Source: Tectiglobus sp965223355 | Lineage (GTDB): Bacteria > Pseudomonadota > Alphaproteobacteria > Rhizobiales > Hyphomicrobiaceae | Direction: 5' to 3' | DNA: 64,000 nt | Assembly (NCBI GenBank): GCA_965223355.1 | Contig: CBDCWE010000003.1 | Span: 4,030,001 to 4,094,000 of the forward strand | Notes under the pieces: model-generated | What the model was told of the DNA's origin: nothing | Database searches by the model: none | The model's input: the letters and a program-made list of their open reading frames with translations, nothing else | Position numbers and translations under genes: made by a program | In this document: piece by piece, positions 8,596-17,538 of the stretch | Layout of the letters: the number at the start of each line of letters is the position of its first letter | Position numbering within the stretch: the first letter of the stretch is position 1

Positions 8596-9885
8596 TCAGC
8601 GGTAGACCATCGTTGGCAAATAGAGTGCAAGTTGCGGGAAGGCAATGAGCAGTGCGACCATGGCGATCATCATGACCACGAACGGTGCTGCACCGTAGGC
8701 AACATCGTTGAACTGACCGCCGCGGGAGCGGATGCCGTGGACGACGTAGAGATTGACGCCGATCGGCGGCGTAATCAGCGCCGCTTCCATGAGCACCGTG
8801 ATCAAAATCCCGAACCAGACGCCGTCGTAGCCCATCTTGGTGACCAGCGGAAAGATGATCGGCACCGTCGTCAGCAGCATCGACAGCGTCTCCATGAACA
8901 TGCCCAGGATGAGATAGAAAATCACGATCAAGATCATGGTCTGAAGCGGCGTCAGCCCCAGGTCCTCGATAAACTTGATCAGCGCCTGGGTGACGCCCAT
9001 GAAGCCGAGAATAAAGTTCAGGAAAACCGCCGCGAGAATGATCAGCATGATCATCGCGGTGGTGCGCATCGTCCCTTCGAAGGCTTCCTTGAGCATCCTC
9101 ACCGTCAGGGCGCGGTTCCAAGCGGCGAGGATGAGGGCGAAGCAGACACCGACCGAGGCGGCTTCCGTCGGCGTTGCAATGCCCGCATAGATCGAACCGA
9201 CCACGACACCGAACAGCAGGATTGGCGGGATCAAGTCGGGAAGAACGCGGATGCGGTCGGCCCATGTCGTCTCGATCGGCGTGCCACCCCAGCCCGGGCG
9301 GGTAAAACAGGAGACGAGAATGATCAGCATGAACAGTGTCGACAGAATCAAGCCCGGAATGATGCCGGCAAGATAAAGTTCGGGCACGGATGTATCCGTG
9401 ATCAGGCCGTAAATGATCAGATTGATCGACGGCGGGATGAGAATGCCGAGGGTGCCGCCCGCGGCAAGCGAGCCGAGGAACAACGGTTCGTTGTAACGGC
9501 GCTTGGTGATTTCGGGATAGGCTACCGTGCCGACGGTCGCCGCCGTCGCGACGCTGGAGCCGGACGATGCGGCAAAGATCGCGCACGAGCCGATGTTGGC
9601 ATGCATCAGGCCGCCGGGCAGCCAGGATAGCCACTGCGCGACGGCATTGTACATGCGCCGGGCGACGCCGGCGCGCAGCATGATCTCGCCGAGCAGAATG
9701 AACATCGGGATGGCGACAAGAATGAATTCCTTGCTCTTGTCCCAGGTAAATTCACCGATGGCGACGGACAGCCGCCCGCCCATGAAGACGTAGTCCAGAC
9801 CGATGGTCAAAATTCCGAGCACCGCTGCGACCGGAACCGCGGCAACGACAAGGATCAAAAGCGCAACGACAATCCAACCGACCAT
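8596..9885 (-). CDS. dctM: TRAP transporter large permease (DctM family)
   Basis: Large membrane subunit of a tripartite ATP-independent periplasmic transporter that takes up a carboxylate-type solute using the ion gradient. Its 429 residues form about twelve helices. Typical stretches include IPMFILLGEIMLRAG, the GSSVATAATVGTVAYPE segment, and LAAGGTLGILIPPSINLIIY. The ATG at 9885 is one base beyond the dctQ stop (TGACATG), so the two genes are coupled; a GTG-type upstream extension inside dctQ is unlikely. The substrate cannot be told from sequence. Confidence 0.93.
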   Translation of the reverse strand: MVGWIVVALLILVVAAVPVAAVLGILTIGLDYVFMGGRLSVAIGEFTWDKSKEFILVAIPMFILLGEIMLRAGVARRMYNAVAQWLSWLPGGLMHANIGSCAIFAASSGSSVATAATVGTVAYPEITKRRYNEPLFLGSLAAGGTLGILIPPSINLIIYGLITDTSVPELYLAGIIPGLILSTLFMLIILVSCFTRPGWGGTPIETTWADRIRVLPDLIPPILLFGVVVGSIYAGIATPTEAASVGVCFALILAAWNRALTVRMLKEAFEGTMRTTAMIMLIILAAVFLNFILGFMGVTQALIKFIEDLGLTPLQTMILIVIFYLILGMFMETLSMLLTTVPIIFPLVTKMGYDGVWFGILITVLMEAALITPPIGVNLYVVHGIRSRGGQFNDVAYGAAPFVVMMIAMVALLIAFPQLALYLPTMVYR

Positions 9886-9886
9886 G

Positions 9887-10498
9887 TCAGGCGCCCCCGC
9901 CGCCGTCATTGTGCTTGATTTCCTGGATGCCGTGGGTTTCTTCGGCGATCTCTTCCTGGACGCTCAACGTGCCGGCGACCTTCTGGACGGTGTCGAGTTG
10001 ACCGGTGATCAATGCAACGCCGGAATAAACGATCAGGAAGGCCAGCGTGATCAGGAACATCATCAAGCCGGAGATCCAGAACATCTGCGGGATCCACAGC
10101 GGTGTCGCCAGCGTCGAGATGGCAACCGAATTCTTTTCCCATGAGGTCATGAACACCTGCCAACCGGCGACGGTCAACAGCCACATGTAAAAGAACAACA
10201 GCGACAGGCCGACGACATCGAGGATGGCGCGGACCGGTTTGGGCAAAAAGTTGTAAAGGGCGTCGATGCGGATGTTGGAGCGATGGATCGCGCAGTAGGA
10301 ATAAGCCCAGGTCGTGCCGCCGGCGAACACGTAGCCCGATATTTCATCGGAACCGCTCATGGTGACGCCGGCGAACTTGCGGGCGAGGACGTCGACGGTC
10401 ACCATCACTGCCGCGAGCAGCAGCGCTGCACCGCCGATCCAGACGGCGAACCGGGAAAGTTTCTCCAGTCCGCCGTGTATGGTCTCAAACACGTCCAA
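9887..10498 (-). CDS. dctQ: TRAP transporter small permease (DctQ family)
   Basis: Four-helix small membrane subunit of the same TRAP transporter, which pairs with DctM. Helices can be seen at the N-terminus (FAVWIGGAALLLAAVMVTVD), in the middle (LDVVGLSLLFFYMWLLTVAG) and near the end (FWISGLMMFLITLAFLIVY). The region AYSYCAIHRSNIRID matches the conserved DctQ loop with H-R-N-I-R-I/V-D. No ATG fits well. A TTG at 10498 lies seven bases after GGAG and gives a normal N-terminus; the frame is open up to an ATG at 10555. Confidence 0.88.
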   Translation of the reverse strand: MDVFETIHGGLEKLSRFAVWIGGAALLLAAVMVTVDVLARKFAGVTMSGSDEISGYVFAGGTTWAYSYCAIHRSNIRIDALYNFLPKPVRAILDVVGLSLLFFYMWLLTVAGWQVFMTSWEKNSVAISTLATPLWIPQMFWISGLMMFLITLAFLIVYSGVALITGQLDTVQKVAGTLSVQEEIAEETHGIQEIKHNDGGGGA

Positions 10499-10609
10499 TG
10501 ATCGACTCCGTTCAGGGTTTGCCGGATGCCGCCCGACCGGCAAGGCCCGCCGCATATGCGCACCGCCGCGCGCCGGCGCGACGGTGTCACAGCAGTTGTC
10601 GTCGCAGGC

Positions 10610-11677
10610 TTAGTTGAGCGGCGCTTTGAGACCTGCAACCTTGCCGACCGTGGCATTCCACTGTTCGGCACAGGCCTTGCCGCAGCGCTTGGCAAAACGC
10701 TTCAGCACGAAGTCGGTAACGATCTGCTTGAGCTGGGTCTTGTCGGCAGCGCTCGGTTCGACCGGGTTCATGCCGCCGGGCTTGCCGAACGGGCACGGGC
10801 CGTTGGCGTTGCAGTCCATGCCGATCTTGTCCAGTTCGGCGGTGCGACCCCACATCTCGTCTTCGAGCTTCTTGGCCGCCGTCGAGATGGTTGCCTGGGT
10901 CTCCTTCGACAGGCCTTCCCAGACCTTCATGTTCATGGCGCCGAAGCTTGCAGCATAGCCGAGGCGAACCCGAATGTTGGTGTTTGCGACCTGCCACCAT
11001 TTGGCATTGTAAGCCGGTGTGGTGCCGGTAATGCCGCAATCGGCGACACCCTTCTGTAGTGCGGGCACGACTTCGGCAAAGGCGATAGTGACGGCGCTGG
11101 CGCCGAGGCCTTCGATGAAATCACCGAGCGTGGTCGAATAGGTGCGGATCTTCTTGCCCTTGAGATCCTTGAGCGCGGTGCCGGAACCGGCCTTGAGATT
11201 GCACCACATTTGCTGGCTCGGGAACGAGTAGAGGAACAACAGCTTGGAGTTGTATTTTGTGGCAAGCGCCTGCTCGATCACCGGGCGATAGGCATCAAGC
11301 GCCTTGCGATAGGTCGCAAAGTCCTGGAACACGCCGGCCAGGTCCACACCTTCGAGTTCCGGGGCATCGGCAGCAGCATAGGTCGTCACCGCGTGGGCCA
11401 CGTCATAGGCGCCGATCTTGAGGAGGCGCACCACCTCAAAGCCGGACAGGCCGAGTTCGGTGTAGGGTTTGGCGTTGGCAGTCAGGTTGCCGCCGGATGC
11501 CTTGGGCAGATCCTCGGTCCAGAACCGCTTCTCGAATTCCTTCCAGGCAAACAGGTTGCCCCAAGATCCGACGACCTTGAATTCCTTCTTGTCGGCAGCC
11601 AGGGTGGGCGTCGTGACGGCCGCCACCGCAAGCGCGACGGCACCTGCCGCAGCGAGTGTCAATTTCAGAGCCTTCAT
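10610..11677 (-). CDS. dctP: TRAP transporter periplasmic solute-binding protein (DctP family)
   Basis: Extracytoplasmic receptor that delivers the solute to DctQM. Sec signal peptide at residues 1-27 (ending TTPTLAA), then a DctP fold of about 328 residues. The start ATG is preceded by GGAGGA at five bases. KKIRTYSTTLGDFIEGLGAS fits the conserved inter-lobe segment, where an Arg usually holds the ligand carboxylate. The mature protein has six cysteines, including C-x6-C and C-x3-C pairs near the C-terminus, which is many for this family and suggests disulfides. The gap to dctQ is 111 bases. The ligand is unknown. Confidence 0.92.
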   Translation of the reverse strand: MKALKLTLAAAGAVALAVAAVTTPTLAADKKEFKVVGSWGNLFAWKEFEKRFWTEDLPKASGGNLTANAKPYTELGLSGFEVVRLLKIGAYDVAHAVTTYAAADAPELEGVDLAGVFQDFATYRKALDAYRPVIEQALATKYNSKLLFLYSFPSQQMWCNLKAGSGTALKDLKGKKIRTYSTTLGDFIEGLGASAVTIAFAEVVPALQKGVADCGITGTTPAYNAKWWQVANTNIRVRLGYAASFGAMNMKVWEGLSKETQATISTAAKKLEDEMWGRTAELDKIGMDCNANGPCPFGKPGGMNPVEPSAADKTQLKQIVTDFVLKRFAKRCGKACAEQWNATVGKVAGLKAPLN

Positions 11678-11799
11678 CAGGTTCCTCCCGTGATGCTGGA
11701 GATAAGGCGCGGTTCGAATGTTCCGAGCGCGTCTTAAACTCCCGGCATGATTGTTATGATGCAGTCGGGATCGAGCCCGACAGGTGACAACTTTGCAAA

Positions 11800-11817
11800 T
11801 TGTGCCGGCCGGCACAA
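11800..11817. promoter_or_regulatory. Perfect 18-bp palindrome upstream of dctP
   Basis: TTGTGCCGG followed by its exact complement, about 120 bases before the dctP start. The size and symmetry suit an operator for a dimeric regulator such as a GntR or LacI type. A smaller hairpin (GTCGGG/CCCGAC) lies at 11764-11781. No regulator gene is adjacent, so this is an inference from symmetry. Confidence 0.4.
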
Positions 11818-11880
11818 CTGCTTTGGTTGCACCAACTTTCGCCACGGATTGATAAACTCCCCAGCGCAAATCCGCCCAAG

Positions 11881-12015
11881 ATCATCGTGCTTTAAGTTGG
11901 AACCGCTATTGCGGTTCCAACTTAAAGCACAAAGATGATCGCCACTTTAGAGGCGAGCAACTTTCTGCCTTTATTCGGGATCGTTCCGATTCCGAATAAA
12001 GGCAGGTTGCTCTAG
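11881..12015 (-). repeat. Family A palindromic element, copy 2
   Basis: Complete element in inverse orientation between dctP and the MBL-fold gene. Its CTA at 12012-12014 is the minus-strand stop codon of that gene. The ATCATC end here lacks the flanking CTAG seen at most copies. Confidence 0.9.
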
Positions 12016-12905
12016 CCCCAGTCTTGCCCGGTCGCCGTCGGCGGCTTGTCGAAGGCAACGTGATCGCCGAAATGGACGACCCGGGCCGTCCAGTCTGCGA
12101 TTTCCGCGGCCGTGAAGGAGAAGCTCGCGCCGTCCGGTTTGATATGATCGCGGGCTGCCACGTAGGCGTCGGCCGGCTGCAGGGTCGAGCCGCGCTGCAC
12201 CAAATCCCATATAAAATAATGGTGCGGGACGATAATCTTGGCTGCAAGCCTGGCGGCCAGTTGGTCTGCTTGTTCGTAGGACAGGATGTGCATCGAGGCG
12301 TCGATCGGCAACAGCGCGACATCGATGGCACCGAGCATCTCCCACACGTGCGGGTTCGGGTCCGGCCGGTTGTCGCCCCAGTGCATGATCTTCACGCCGC
12401 CAGTCTCGACAACGATAATGGTGTTGTCAAACTGGCGCGGGTTATTCGGCGGGCGGGCGTCGATGCCGGCGGTTTTAAGGTACATTTCGGGCCAGTCGTA
12501 AACGCTGCCGGGTGGTGCCACGTGGCAATGCTTGTCGGCCAAGCAGGTGATCTTGACGTCGCCGAAACGATATTCGCCAATCGGCCGGTCGAGGACGACA
12601 TGGGCATCCGGGACGTGGACTGCGTCGTGGTCGAAGTGGGCATGGGTCGAACACGCGATGTCAACCTCGATCGCGGGGAACGCGCCGCGGTACCAGTCCC
12701 ACTTGCCCGAGGGATGATTGCGCCACGGGTCGATCAACACGGTGATGCCGGCCGGCGAAGTTATGCGGAAGCTCGACGCGCCGAAATAGGCGATTTCGAG
12801 CGGGCCTTCGGTTTGCGGGTCAACCGGATTGGACTGCAGTTCGATCATGCGGTTGTGATTGGTCGAACGGCGCCACGCCAGCATGCCCTCGTTGAGGTTG
12901 GACAT
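12012..12905 (-). CDS. MBL-fold metal-dependent hydrolase (UlaG-like)
   Basis: Cytoplasmic metallo-beta-lactamase-fold protein of 297 residues. The metal-binding motif STHAHFDHDA is present, with further ligands likely at MHWGDN and PHHY, as in the UlaG/RomA-like group acting on lactones, phosphodiesters or amides. The start ATG has AAGGAG five bases upstream. The gene lies 41 bases after the hydro-lyase gene on the same strand and upstream of the TRAP genes, which hints at a shared catabolic role, but the substrate is unknown. Its stop codon is contributed by a family A repeat, so the native C-terminus may have been longer. Confidence 0.82.
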   Translation of the reverse strand: MSNLNEGMLAWRRSTNHNRMIELQSNPVDPQTEGPLEIAYFGASSFRITSPAGITVLIDPWRNHPSGKWDWYRGAFPAIEVDIACSTHAHFDHDAVHVPDAHVVLDRPIGEYRFGDVKITCLADKHCHVAPPGSVYDWPEMYLKTAGIDARPPNNPRQFDNTIIVVETGGVKIMHWGDNRPDPNPHVWEMLGAIDVALLPIDASMHILSYEQADQLAARLAAKIIVPHHYFIWDLVQRGSTLQPADAYVAARDHIKPDGASFSFTAAEIADWTARVVHFGDHVAFDKPPTATGQDWG

Positions 12906-12946
12906 GGTTGCTCCTTGAGCGCTCGAAAGGTTGCCGGTGCGCCGGA

Positions 12947-13753
12947 TCAGAGCGCCGCCAGTTCTGCGTTGAGGAGATCGGTGACCAGCATTGAACCCGG
13001 ATAGTGGGTGATGCAGAGCGGCGGTTTTGCGTGCTCGATAATCGCCTGTGGTGTGACCCCGCAGGCCCAGAATACCGGCACCTCGCCAGGCCGGATCTCG
13101 GGCACGTCGCCATAGTCGGGCTGCATGATGTCGTCAATGCCGATGGCAGCAGGATCGCCGAAGTGAACTGGCGCACCGTGCACCTGCGGGAAGCGCGATG
13201 TGATCTGGATCGCACGAATGGCCGCGGCCGGTGTGAACGGGCGCATCGAGACGACCAGGGGTCCCTTGAAGGGTCCCGCCGGCTGCGTTTCGATGTTGGT
13301 GCGATACATGGCGACGTTGACGCCGCGGTCGATGTGGCGCAGTGCGAGACCGGCCTCGAGGATGGCGGCCTCGAACGAAAACGAGCAGCCGAGAATGAAG
13401 GCGACGAGATCCCGGCGCCACAGATCGCCAATGTCTGGGCAGGTGGCGACACAGGCACCGTTCTCAAACACACGGTACATCGGCACATCGCTGCGGATGT
13501 CGATATCCGAGCCGAGCATCGGCAACGACGGATCACCGGGTTGCGACATGCCGATCAGCGGACAGGGCTTCGGATTGAAATGGCAGAAAGCGACAAAATC
13601 GTCGGCGTAGGCCTTGGGCAGGATCGCCAGATTGCCCTGAACCATGCCCGGTGCAAGGCCGCACGTCTGGCCGGTCAGTTGGCCGCGGCGGGCCTGGCTG
13701 CGCACAGCCCGCGCGGCGGCGCGGCGATCCGGTATCGGCGAGTGAACGTTCAT
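12947..13753 (-). CDS. Putative hydro-lyase, YcsI / D-glutamate cyclase family (DUF1445)
   Basis: 268 residues of the DUF1445 family; related proteins act as putative hydro-lyases or D-glutamate cyclase. Conserved stretches seen include GLAPGMVQGNLAILP, the DFVAFCHFNPKPCPLIG block, the central FILGCSFSFEAAILEAGL with its invariant GCSFSFE, and FWACGVTPQ near the end with THYPGSMLVTD. The start at 13753 lacks a clear ribosome-binding site. Together with the MBL hydrolase and TRAP genes it forms a likely small-acid uptake and breakdown block. The exact reaction is not established for most members. Confidence 0.88.
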   Translation of the reverse strand: MNVHSPIPDRRAAARAVRSQARRGQLTGQTCGLAPGMVQGNLAILPKAYADDFVAFCHFNPKPCPLIGMSQPGDPSLPMLGSDIDIRSDVPMYRVFENGACVATCPDIGDLWRRDLVAFILGCSFSFEAAILEAGLALRHIDRGVNVAMYRTNIETQPAGPFKGPLVVSMRPFTPAAAIRAIQITSRFPQVHGAPVHFGDPAAIGIDDIMQPDYGDVPEIRPGEVPVFWACGVTPQAIIEHAKPPLCITHYPGSMLVTDLLNAELAAL

Positions 13754-13935
13754 GGCAAGATATCATCCGTTGCTGGTCGGCAGGTCAGCGGATTATAGGC
13801 CCCGGCCGGCGAAATGAGAACAACGCGTTGCGTGCCGGCGGCCCCGACGCGCTGGATGCTGGATCATGGCCGCCCGGGAGCTGCATCGCCGAACGGCTCA
13901 CCGCCATGACCAAATTGACGTCCCGATCGATGGCG

Positions 13936-14049
13936 GCGCCCTTAACATATCGCCGCGTTGCGGCGATCTTTGAGGGGCTTGTCCGCCCCTCAAACACTCC
14001 GACCAGGGGATCATCCCCTGGACCCCAAAATTGTTCAGAGGTTTCCTAG
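13936..14049 (+). repeat. Family B hairpin cluster, copy 2
   Basis: Modules CGCCG/CGGCG, GAGGGGC/GCCCCTC and CCAGGGGAT/ATCCCCTGG in order, ending TTCAGAGGTTTCCTAG. It lies between the divergently transcribed hydro-lyase and HAD genes and fills most of the 375-base gap. Confidence 0.85.
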
Positions 14050-14128
14050 CAGCCTGTCTAGTGGCCTGTTTCGGTTTTTTGCGTTGTGAGGATAGCGCAC
14101 TCGGTTGCGGGCAGGTATAGGACAGCAA

Positions 14129-14821
14129 ATGAAGCTCGTCATCTTTGATTGCGATGGAACGCTGGTCGACAGCCAGAACGGGATTGTCACCGCCATGGCG
14201 CGCGCGCTTGACGGGGCGGGACAGGCGCCGGTAACGCGAGACCAGATTTTGTCCGGCGTCGGCTTGTCGCTGGAGTTGGCCGTGGCCCGGCTGCTGCCGG
14301 ATCAGGATCGCGAAGTGGTGCGCGATGTCGCCACGCGCTATCGCGATTGCTTTCGCGAAATCAGGCAGGATCCGGCCCACCATGAGCCGCTTTACGACGG
14401 CATGATCGAGCTCGTGCACACCCTCAGTTCGCGCGACGATCATCTGCTCGGGGTGGCGACCGGCAAATCCGTTAACGGCACCCGGGCGCTGCTCGCGCGG
14501 TTCGGTCTGCGGCCGCATTTCGTGACCGTGCAAACCGCCGATACGCATCCCTCAAAGCCGCATCCGTCGATGATCGAGACGGCGATGCGCGAGGCCGGCG
14601 TTGCGGCGCAGCGCACGGTGATGATCGGCGATACAACCTTCGATATCGAGATGGCGCACAACGCCGGCGTCAAGCCGATCGGTGTCGGCTGGGGTTACCA
14701 TCCGGTGCTGCACCTTGAGCGCTGCGGCGCCGTGACCGTCGCCGAAGATGCCGCGCAATTGTTGGCCGTGATCGATCGCTGTTTGGATCGACATGACGGA
14801 GGCTGTGACGATGGCCGATAA
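14129..14821 (+). CDS. HAD-superfamily phosphatase (Gph-like, subfamily IA)
   Basis: Haloacid dehalogenase-fold hydrolase of 230 residues. Motif I is DCDGTLVDS with the nucleophilic Asp near residue 8, motif II is VATGKS, motif III the Lys in SKPHP, and motif IV GDTTFDIEMA. An alpha-helical cap of the IA type lies between I and II. It resembles phosphoglycolate phosphatase, but the substrate is unproven. ATG 14129 begins right at the family N-terminus (MKLVIFDCDG). It overlaps the ATP12 gene, a pairing common in alphaproteobacteria. Confidence 0.9.
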   Translation: MKLVIFDCDGTLVDSQNGIVTAMARALDGAGQAPVTRDQILSGVGLSLELAVARLLPDQDREVVRDVATRYRDCFREIRQDPAHHEPLYDGMIELVHTLSSRDDHLLGVATGKSVNGTRALLARFGLRPHFVTVQTADTHPSKPHPSMIETAMREAGVAAQRTVMIGDTTFDIEMAHNAGVKPIGVGWGYHPVLHLERCGAVTVAEDAAQLLAVIDRCLDRHDGGCDDGR

Positions 14822-15569
14822 CGGTCCCGGGACCGGTGGGGTGGGGTTGGCCGGCACCGATGCTCCGGGCCGGCCTCTTGCGAAATGCTTCTATGAACGC
14901 GTCGGCACCGGCAAACAGCACGACGGCTGGGTGGTGCTGCTCGACGGGCGGACCGTGCGAACGCCCGGCAACAACCCGTTGGTGGTGCCGAGCGAAGCGT
15001 TATGCGATGCGCTCGCCGCCGAATGGGCCGCCCAGCAAAACGTCATCGATCCGGCGTCGATGCCGTTGACCCGGATCGTCAACACTGCCCTCGATGGTGT
15101 TGCCGGCAACGAACAGGATGTGTGCGACGAGATCGTCAAGTTCGCCGGCAGCGATCTGTTGTGTTATCGCGCCGATCATCCGCAACAGTTGGTGGCGCGC
15201 CAAGCGCGCGCCTGGGATGCGCCATTGGCGTGGATGGCCGGGACCCACGGGGTGGCACTGGCGTGCGCCGTCGGCATAATGCCGGTGGCCCAGGATCGCG
15301 CCGCGCTCGATGCCTTCCGGCGATTGATCGCCGGCGAACACGCGCTGAGGTTGGCGGCCTTGCACATCCTCGTCACGCTGTCGGGGTCGGCGGTGCTCGG
15401 TTATGGCGTGCTGGCGCGGCACATCGACGATGAGACCGCGTGGTCGGCCGCCCATGTCGATGAGGACTGGCAATTCTCGCAATGGGGCGAGGACGGTGAG
15501 GCACGGGAGCGCCGCGCGCGGCGGCGCCAAGAGTTTGCCGCAGCAGCGCGGCTGCTGTCATTATTTTGA
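14811..15569 (+). CDS. ATP12-family F1-ATPase assembly chaperone
   Basis: Homologue of mitochondrial ATP12, the chaperone for the F1 alpha subunit. The order of conserved blocks is typical: FYERVGTGKQHDGWVVLLDGR near the N-terminus, then LVVPSEALCDALAAEWAAQ, the segment SMPLTRIVNTALDGV, and LLCYRADHPQQLVARQ. The C-terminal helical region has WSAAHVDEDWQ. ATG 14811 is chosen because GGAGG lies eight bases upstream; an ATG at 14793 has no such site. The 11-base overlap with the HAD gene implies coupling. Length 252, in the family range. Confidence 0.92.
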   Translation: MADNGPGTGGVGLAGTDAPGRPLAKCFYERVGTGKQHDGWVVLLDGRTVRTPGNNPLVVPSEALCDALAAEWAAQQNVIDPASMPLTRIVNTALDGVAGNEQDVCDEIVKFAGSDLLCYRADHPQQLVARQARAWDAPLAWMAGTHGVALACAVGIMPVAQDRAALDAFRRLIAGEHALRLAALHILVTLSGSAVLGYGVLARHIDDETAWSAAHVDEDWQFSQWGEDGEARERRARRRQEFAAAARLLSLF

Positions 15570-15715
15570 TCATCGCCACGCGAGACGGTCTGGCGGGTTA
15601 CCCGGTGACCTCATCGAAGGACGGATTCACACCATTTGGTGGGCATGGTATGTAGCGGCGCCGGGCAAACCATGTCTCGCTGAACCGACGACGCCACCGC
15701 AGGATAGCCGACGCC

Positions 15716-17248
15716 ATGAAGGACATTATCGAAGAACTCGAACGCCGCCGCGCGGTCGCCCGTCTGGGTGGCGGTGAACGGCGCATCGAAGCGCAGCACA
15801 AGCGCGGCAAGCTGACCGCGCGGGAGCGCATTGATCTGCTGCTCGATGACGGTTCGTTCGAGGAGTTCGACATGTTCGTCGAACATCGCTGTTCGGATTT
15901 CGGGATGCAGGAGACCAAGTTTCCGGGCGATGGCGTGGTCACCGGCTGGGGCACGATCAATGGCCGCGTCGTCTATTTGTTCGCCAAGGATTTTACGGTG
16001 TTCGGCGGGTCATTGTCGGAAACGCATGCGCGCAAGATCAATAAGATCCAGGACATGGCGCTGCAGAACCGGGCGCCGATTATCGGCCTGTTCGATGCCG
16101 GTGGCGCGCGTATCCAGGAGGGCGTTGCAGCGCTCGGCGGCTATGGCGAGGTGTTTCTGCGCAACGTGCTTGCTTCCGGCGTGATCCCGCAGATCTCGGT
16201 GATCATGGGGCCCTGTGCCGGTGGTGATGTTTATTCGCCCGCGATGACCGACTTCATCTTCATGGTCAAGGACACGAGCTACATGTTCGTGACCGGACCC
16301 GACGTCGTCAAGACCGTCACCAATGAGGAAGTCACCGCCGAACAACTCGGCGGCGCGAGCGTCCATACGACAAAGTCCTCGATTGCGGATAACGCCTATG
16401 AAAACGACGTCGAGGCGCTGTTGCAAATGCGCCGGCTGATGGACTATCTGCCATCGAACAATCTGTCGGGCGTGCCGGAGCTGCCGACAAAAGACCCTGC
16501 ACAACGGGTCGAAGTCTCGCTTGATACGCTGATCCCCGATAATCCGAACAAGCCCTACGACATCAAAGAGCTCATTCTTAAGGCCGCCGATGAGGCCGAT
16601 TTCTTTGAGATCCAGCCGTCGTTTGCAAAGAATATCGTCGTCGGCTTCGCGCGGATGGAAGGGCGAACCGTCGGCATGGTCGCCAACCAGCCAATGGTGC
16701 TGGCCGGCGTTCTCGATTGCGATGCCTCGCGCAAGGCGGCGCGTTTCGTGCGGTTTTGCGATTGCTTCGAGATCCCGATCATCACATTTGTCGATGTCCC
16801 GGGGTTTCTACCGGGAACGGCGCAGGAATACGGCGGCCTGATCAAGCATGGCGCCAAACTGCTGTTTGCCTATTCGGAGGCGACGGTACCGAAGATCACC
16901 GTGATCACGCGCAAGGCCTACGGCGGGGCCTACGATGTCATGAGTTCAAAACATATTCGCGGTGACGTGAACTATGCCTGGCCGTCGGCGGAAATTGCGG
17001 TGATGGGCCCGCAGGGTGCAGCGGAGATCCTGTACCGGTCCGAACTGGATGACGCTGAAAAAATCGCCCAACGCATCAAGGATTACGAAGACCGCTTCGC
17101 CAATCCGTTCGTGGCGGCCGAGCGCGGCTACATCGATGAAGTGATCCTGCCGCGCAACACGCGGATGCGGATTTGCCGGGCGCTCAACATGCTGCGCAAC
17201 AAGACGGTCGAGAACCCCTGGAAGAAGCACGACAATATTCCGCTTTAA
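15716..17248 (+). CDS. pccB: Propionyl-CoA carboxylase beta subunit
   Basis: Carboxyltransferase subunit that moves CO2 from biotin to propionyl-CoA, giving methylmalonyl-CoA. It works in the cytoplasm in odd-chain and branched amino acid breakdown. 510 residues with the two crotonase-like halves. The N-terminal half has LFDAGGARIQEGVAALGGYG and MGPCAGGDVYSPAMTDF; the C-terminal half has FVDVPGFLPGTAQEYGGLI and TRKAYGGAYDVMSSK. The alpha (biotin) subunit is not in the window. A methylmalonyl-CoA decarboxylase or acetyl-CoA specificity is less likely given overall length and motifs. A family A repeat follows 13 bases after the stop. Confidence 0.94.
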   Translation: MKDIIEELERRRAVARLGGGERRIEAQHKRGKLTARERIDLLLDDGSFEEFDMFVEHRCSDFGMQETKFPGDGVVTGWGTINGRVVYLFAKDFTVFGGSLSETHARKINKIQDMALQNRAPIIGLFDAGGARIQEGVAALGGYGEVFLRNVLASGVIPQISVIMGPCAGGDVYSPAMTDFIFMVKDTSYMFVTGPDVVKTVTNEEVTAEQLGGASVHTTKSSIADNAYENDVEALLQMRRLMDYLPSNNLSGVPELPTKDPAQRVEVSLDTLIPDNPNKPYDIKELILKAADEADFFEIQPSFAKNIVVGFARMEGRTVGMVANQPMVLAGVLDCDASRKAARFVRFCDCFEIPIITFVDVPGFLPGTAQEYGGLIKHGAKLLFAYSEATVPKITVITRKAYGGAYDVMSSKHIRGDVNYAWPSAEIAVMGPQGAAEILYRSELDDAEKIAQRIKDYEDRFANPFVAAERGYIDEVILPRNTRMRICRALNMLRNKTVENPWKKHDNIPL

Positions 17249-17261
17249 GGCGTCGCTTGCG

Positions 17262-17397
17262 CTAGAGCAACCTGCCTTTATTCGGAATCGGAACGATCCC
17301 GAATAAAGACAGAAAGTTGCTCGCCTCTAAAGTAGCGATCATTGTGCTTTAAGTTGGAACCGCAATGGCGGTTCCAACTTAAAGCACAATGATCTAG
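17262..17397 (+). repeat. Family A palindromic element, copy 3
   Basis: Complete element 13 bases after pccB. In the first hairpin the right arm has AAAGAC where the left arm still has the complement of AAAGGC. This looks like an intermediate between the two paired states seen in other copies. It is flanked by CTAG on both sides. Confidence 0.9.
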
Positions 17398-17538
17398 CTG
17401 GGAGAGGGGTGCCGCGGACAAGCCCCGGGATCATGGGATCACGGGATGACGCCGATTGGCCTCAAATATATTCCCGGGACACTCGGACGCTTCTTGCCGG
17501 ATGCACCCGACCACAGTCTGGTGGCGCTGAGCGCGCGC

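Noticed and set aside
8632..9630. 332-residue plus-strand frame rich in Asp, His and Arg opposite dctM
   Set aside because: Antisense to a certain gene; its composition is that of reversed hydrophobic codons and no motif is seen.
8012..9634. 540-residue open frame on the minus strand across dctM
   Set aside because: It is out of frame with the clear DctM protein, rich in Arg, Pro and His, and has no membrane or domain character; a GC-rich shadow frame.
11700..11725. GGTTCGAAT resembling a tRNA T-loop
   Set aside because: No flanking cloverleaf stems; chance match.
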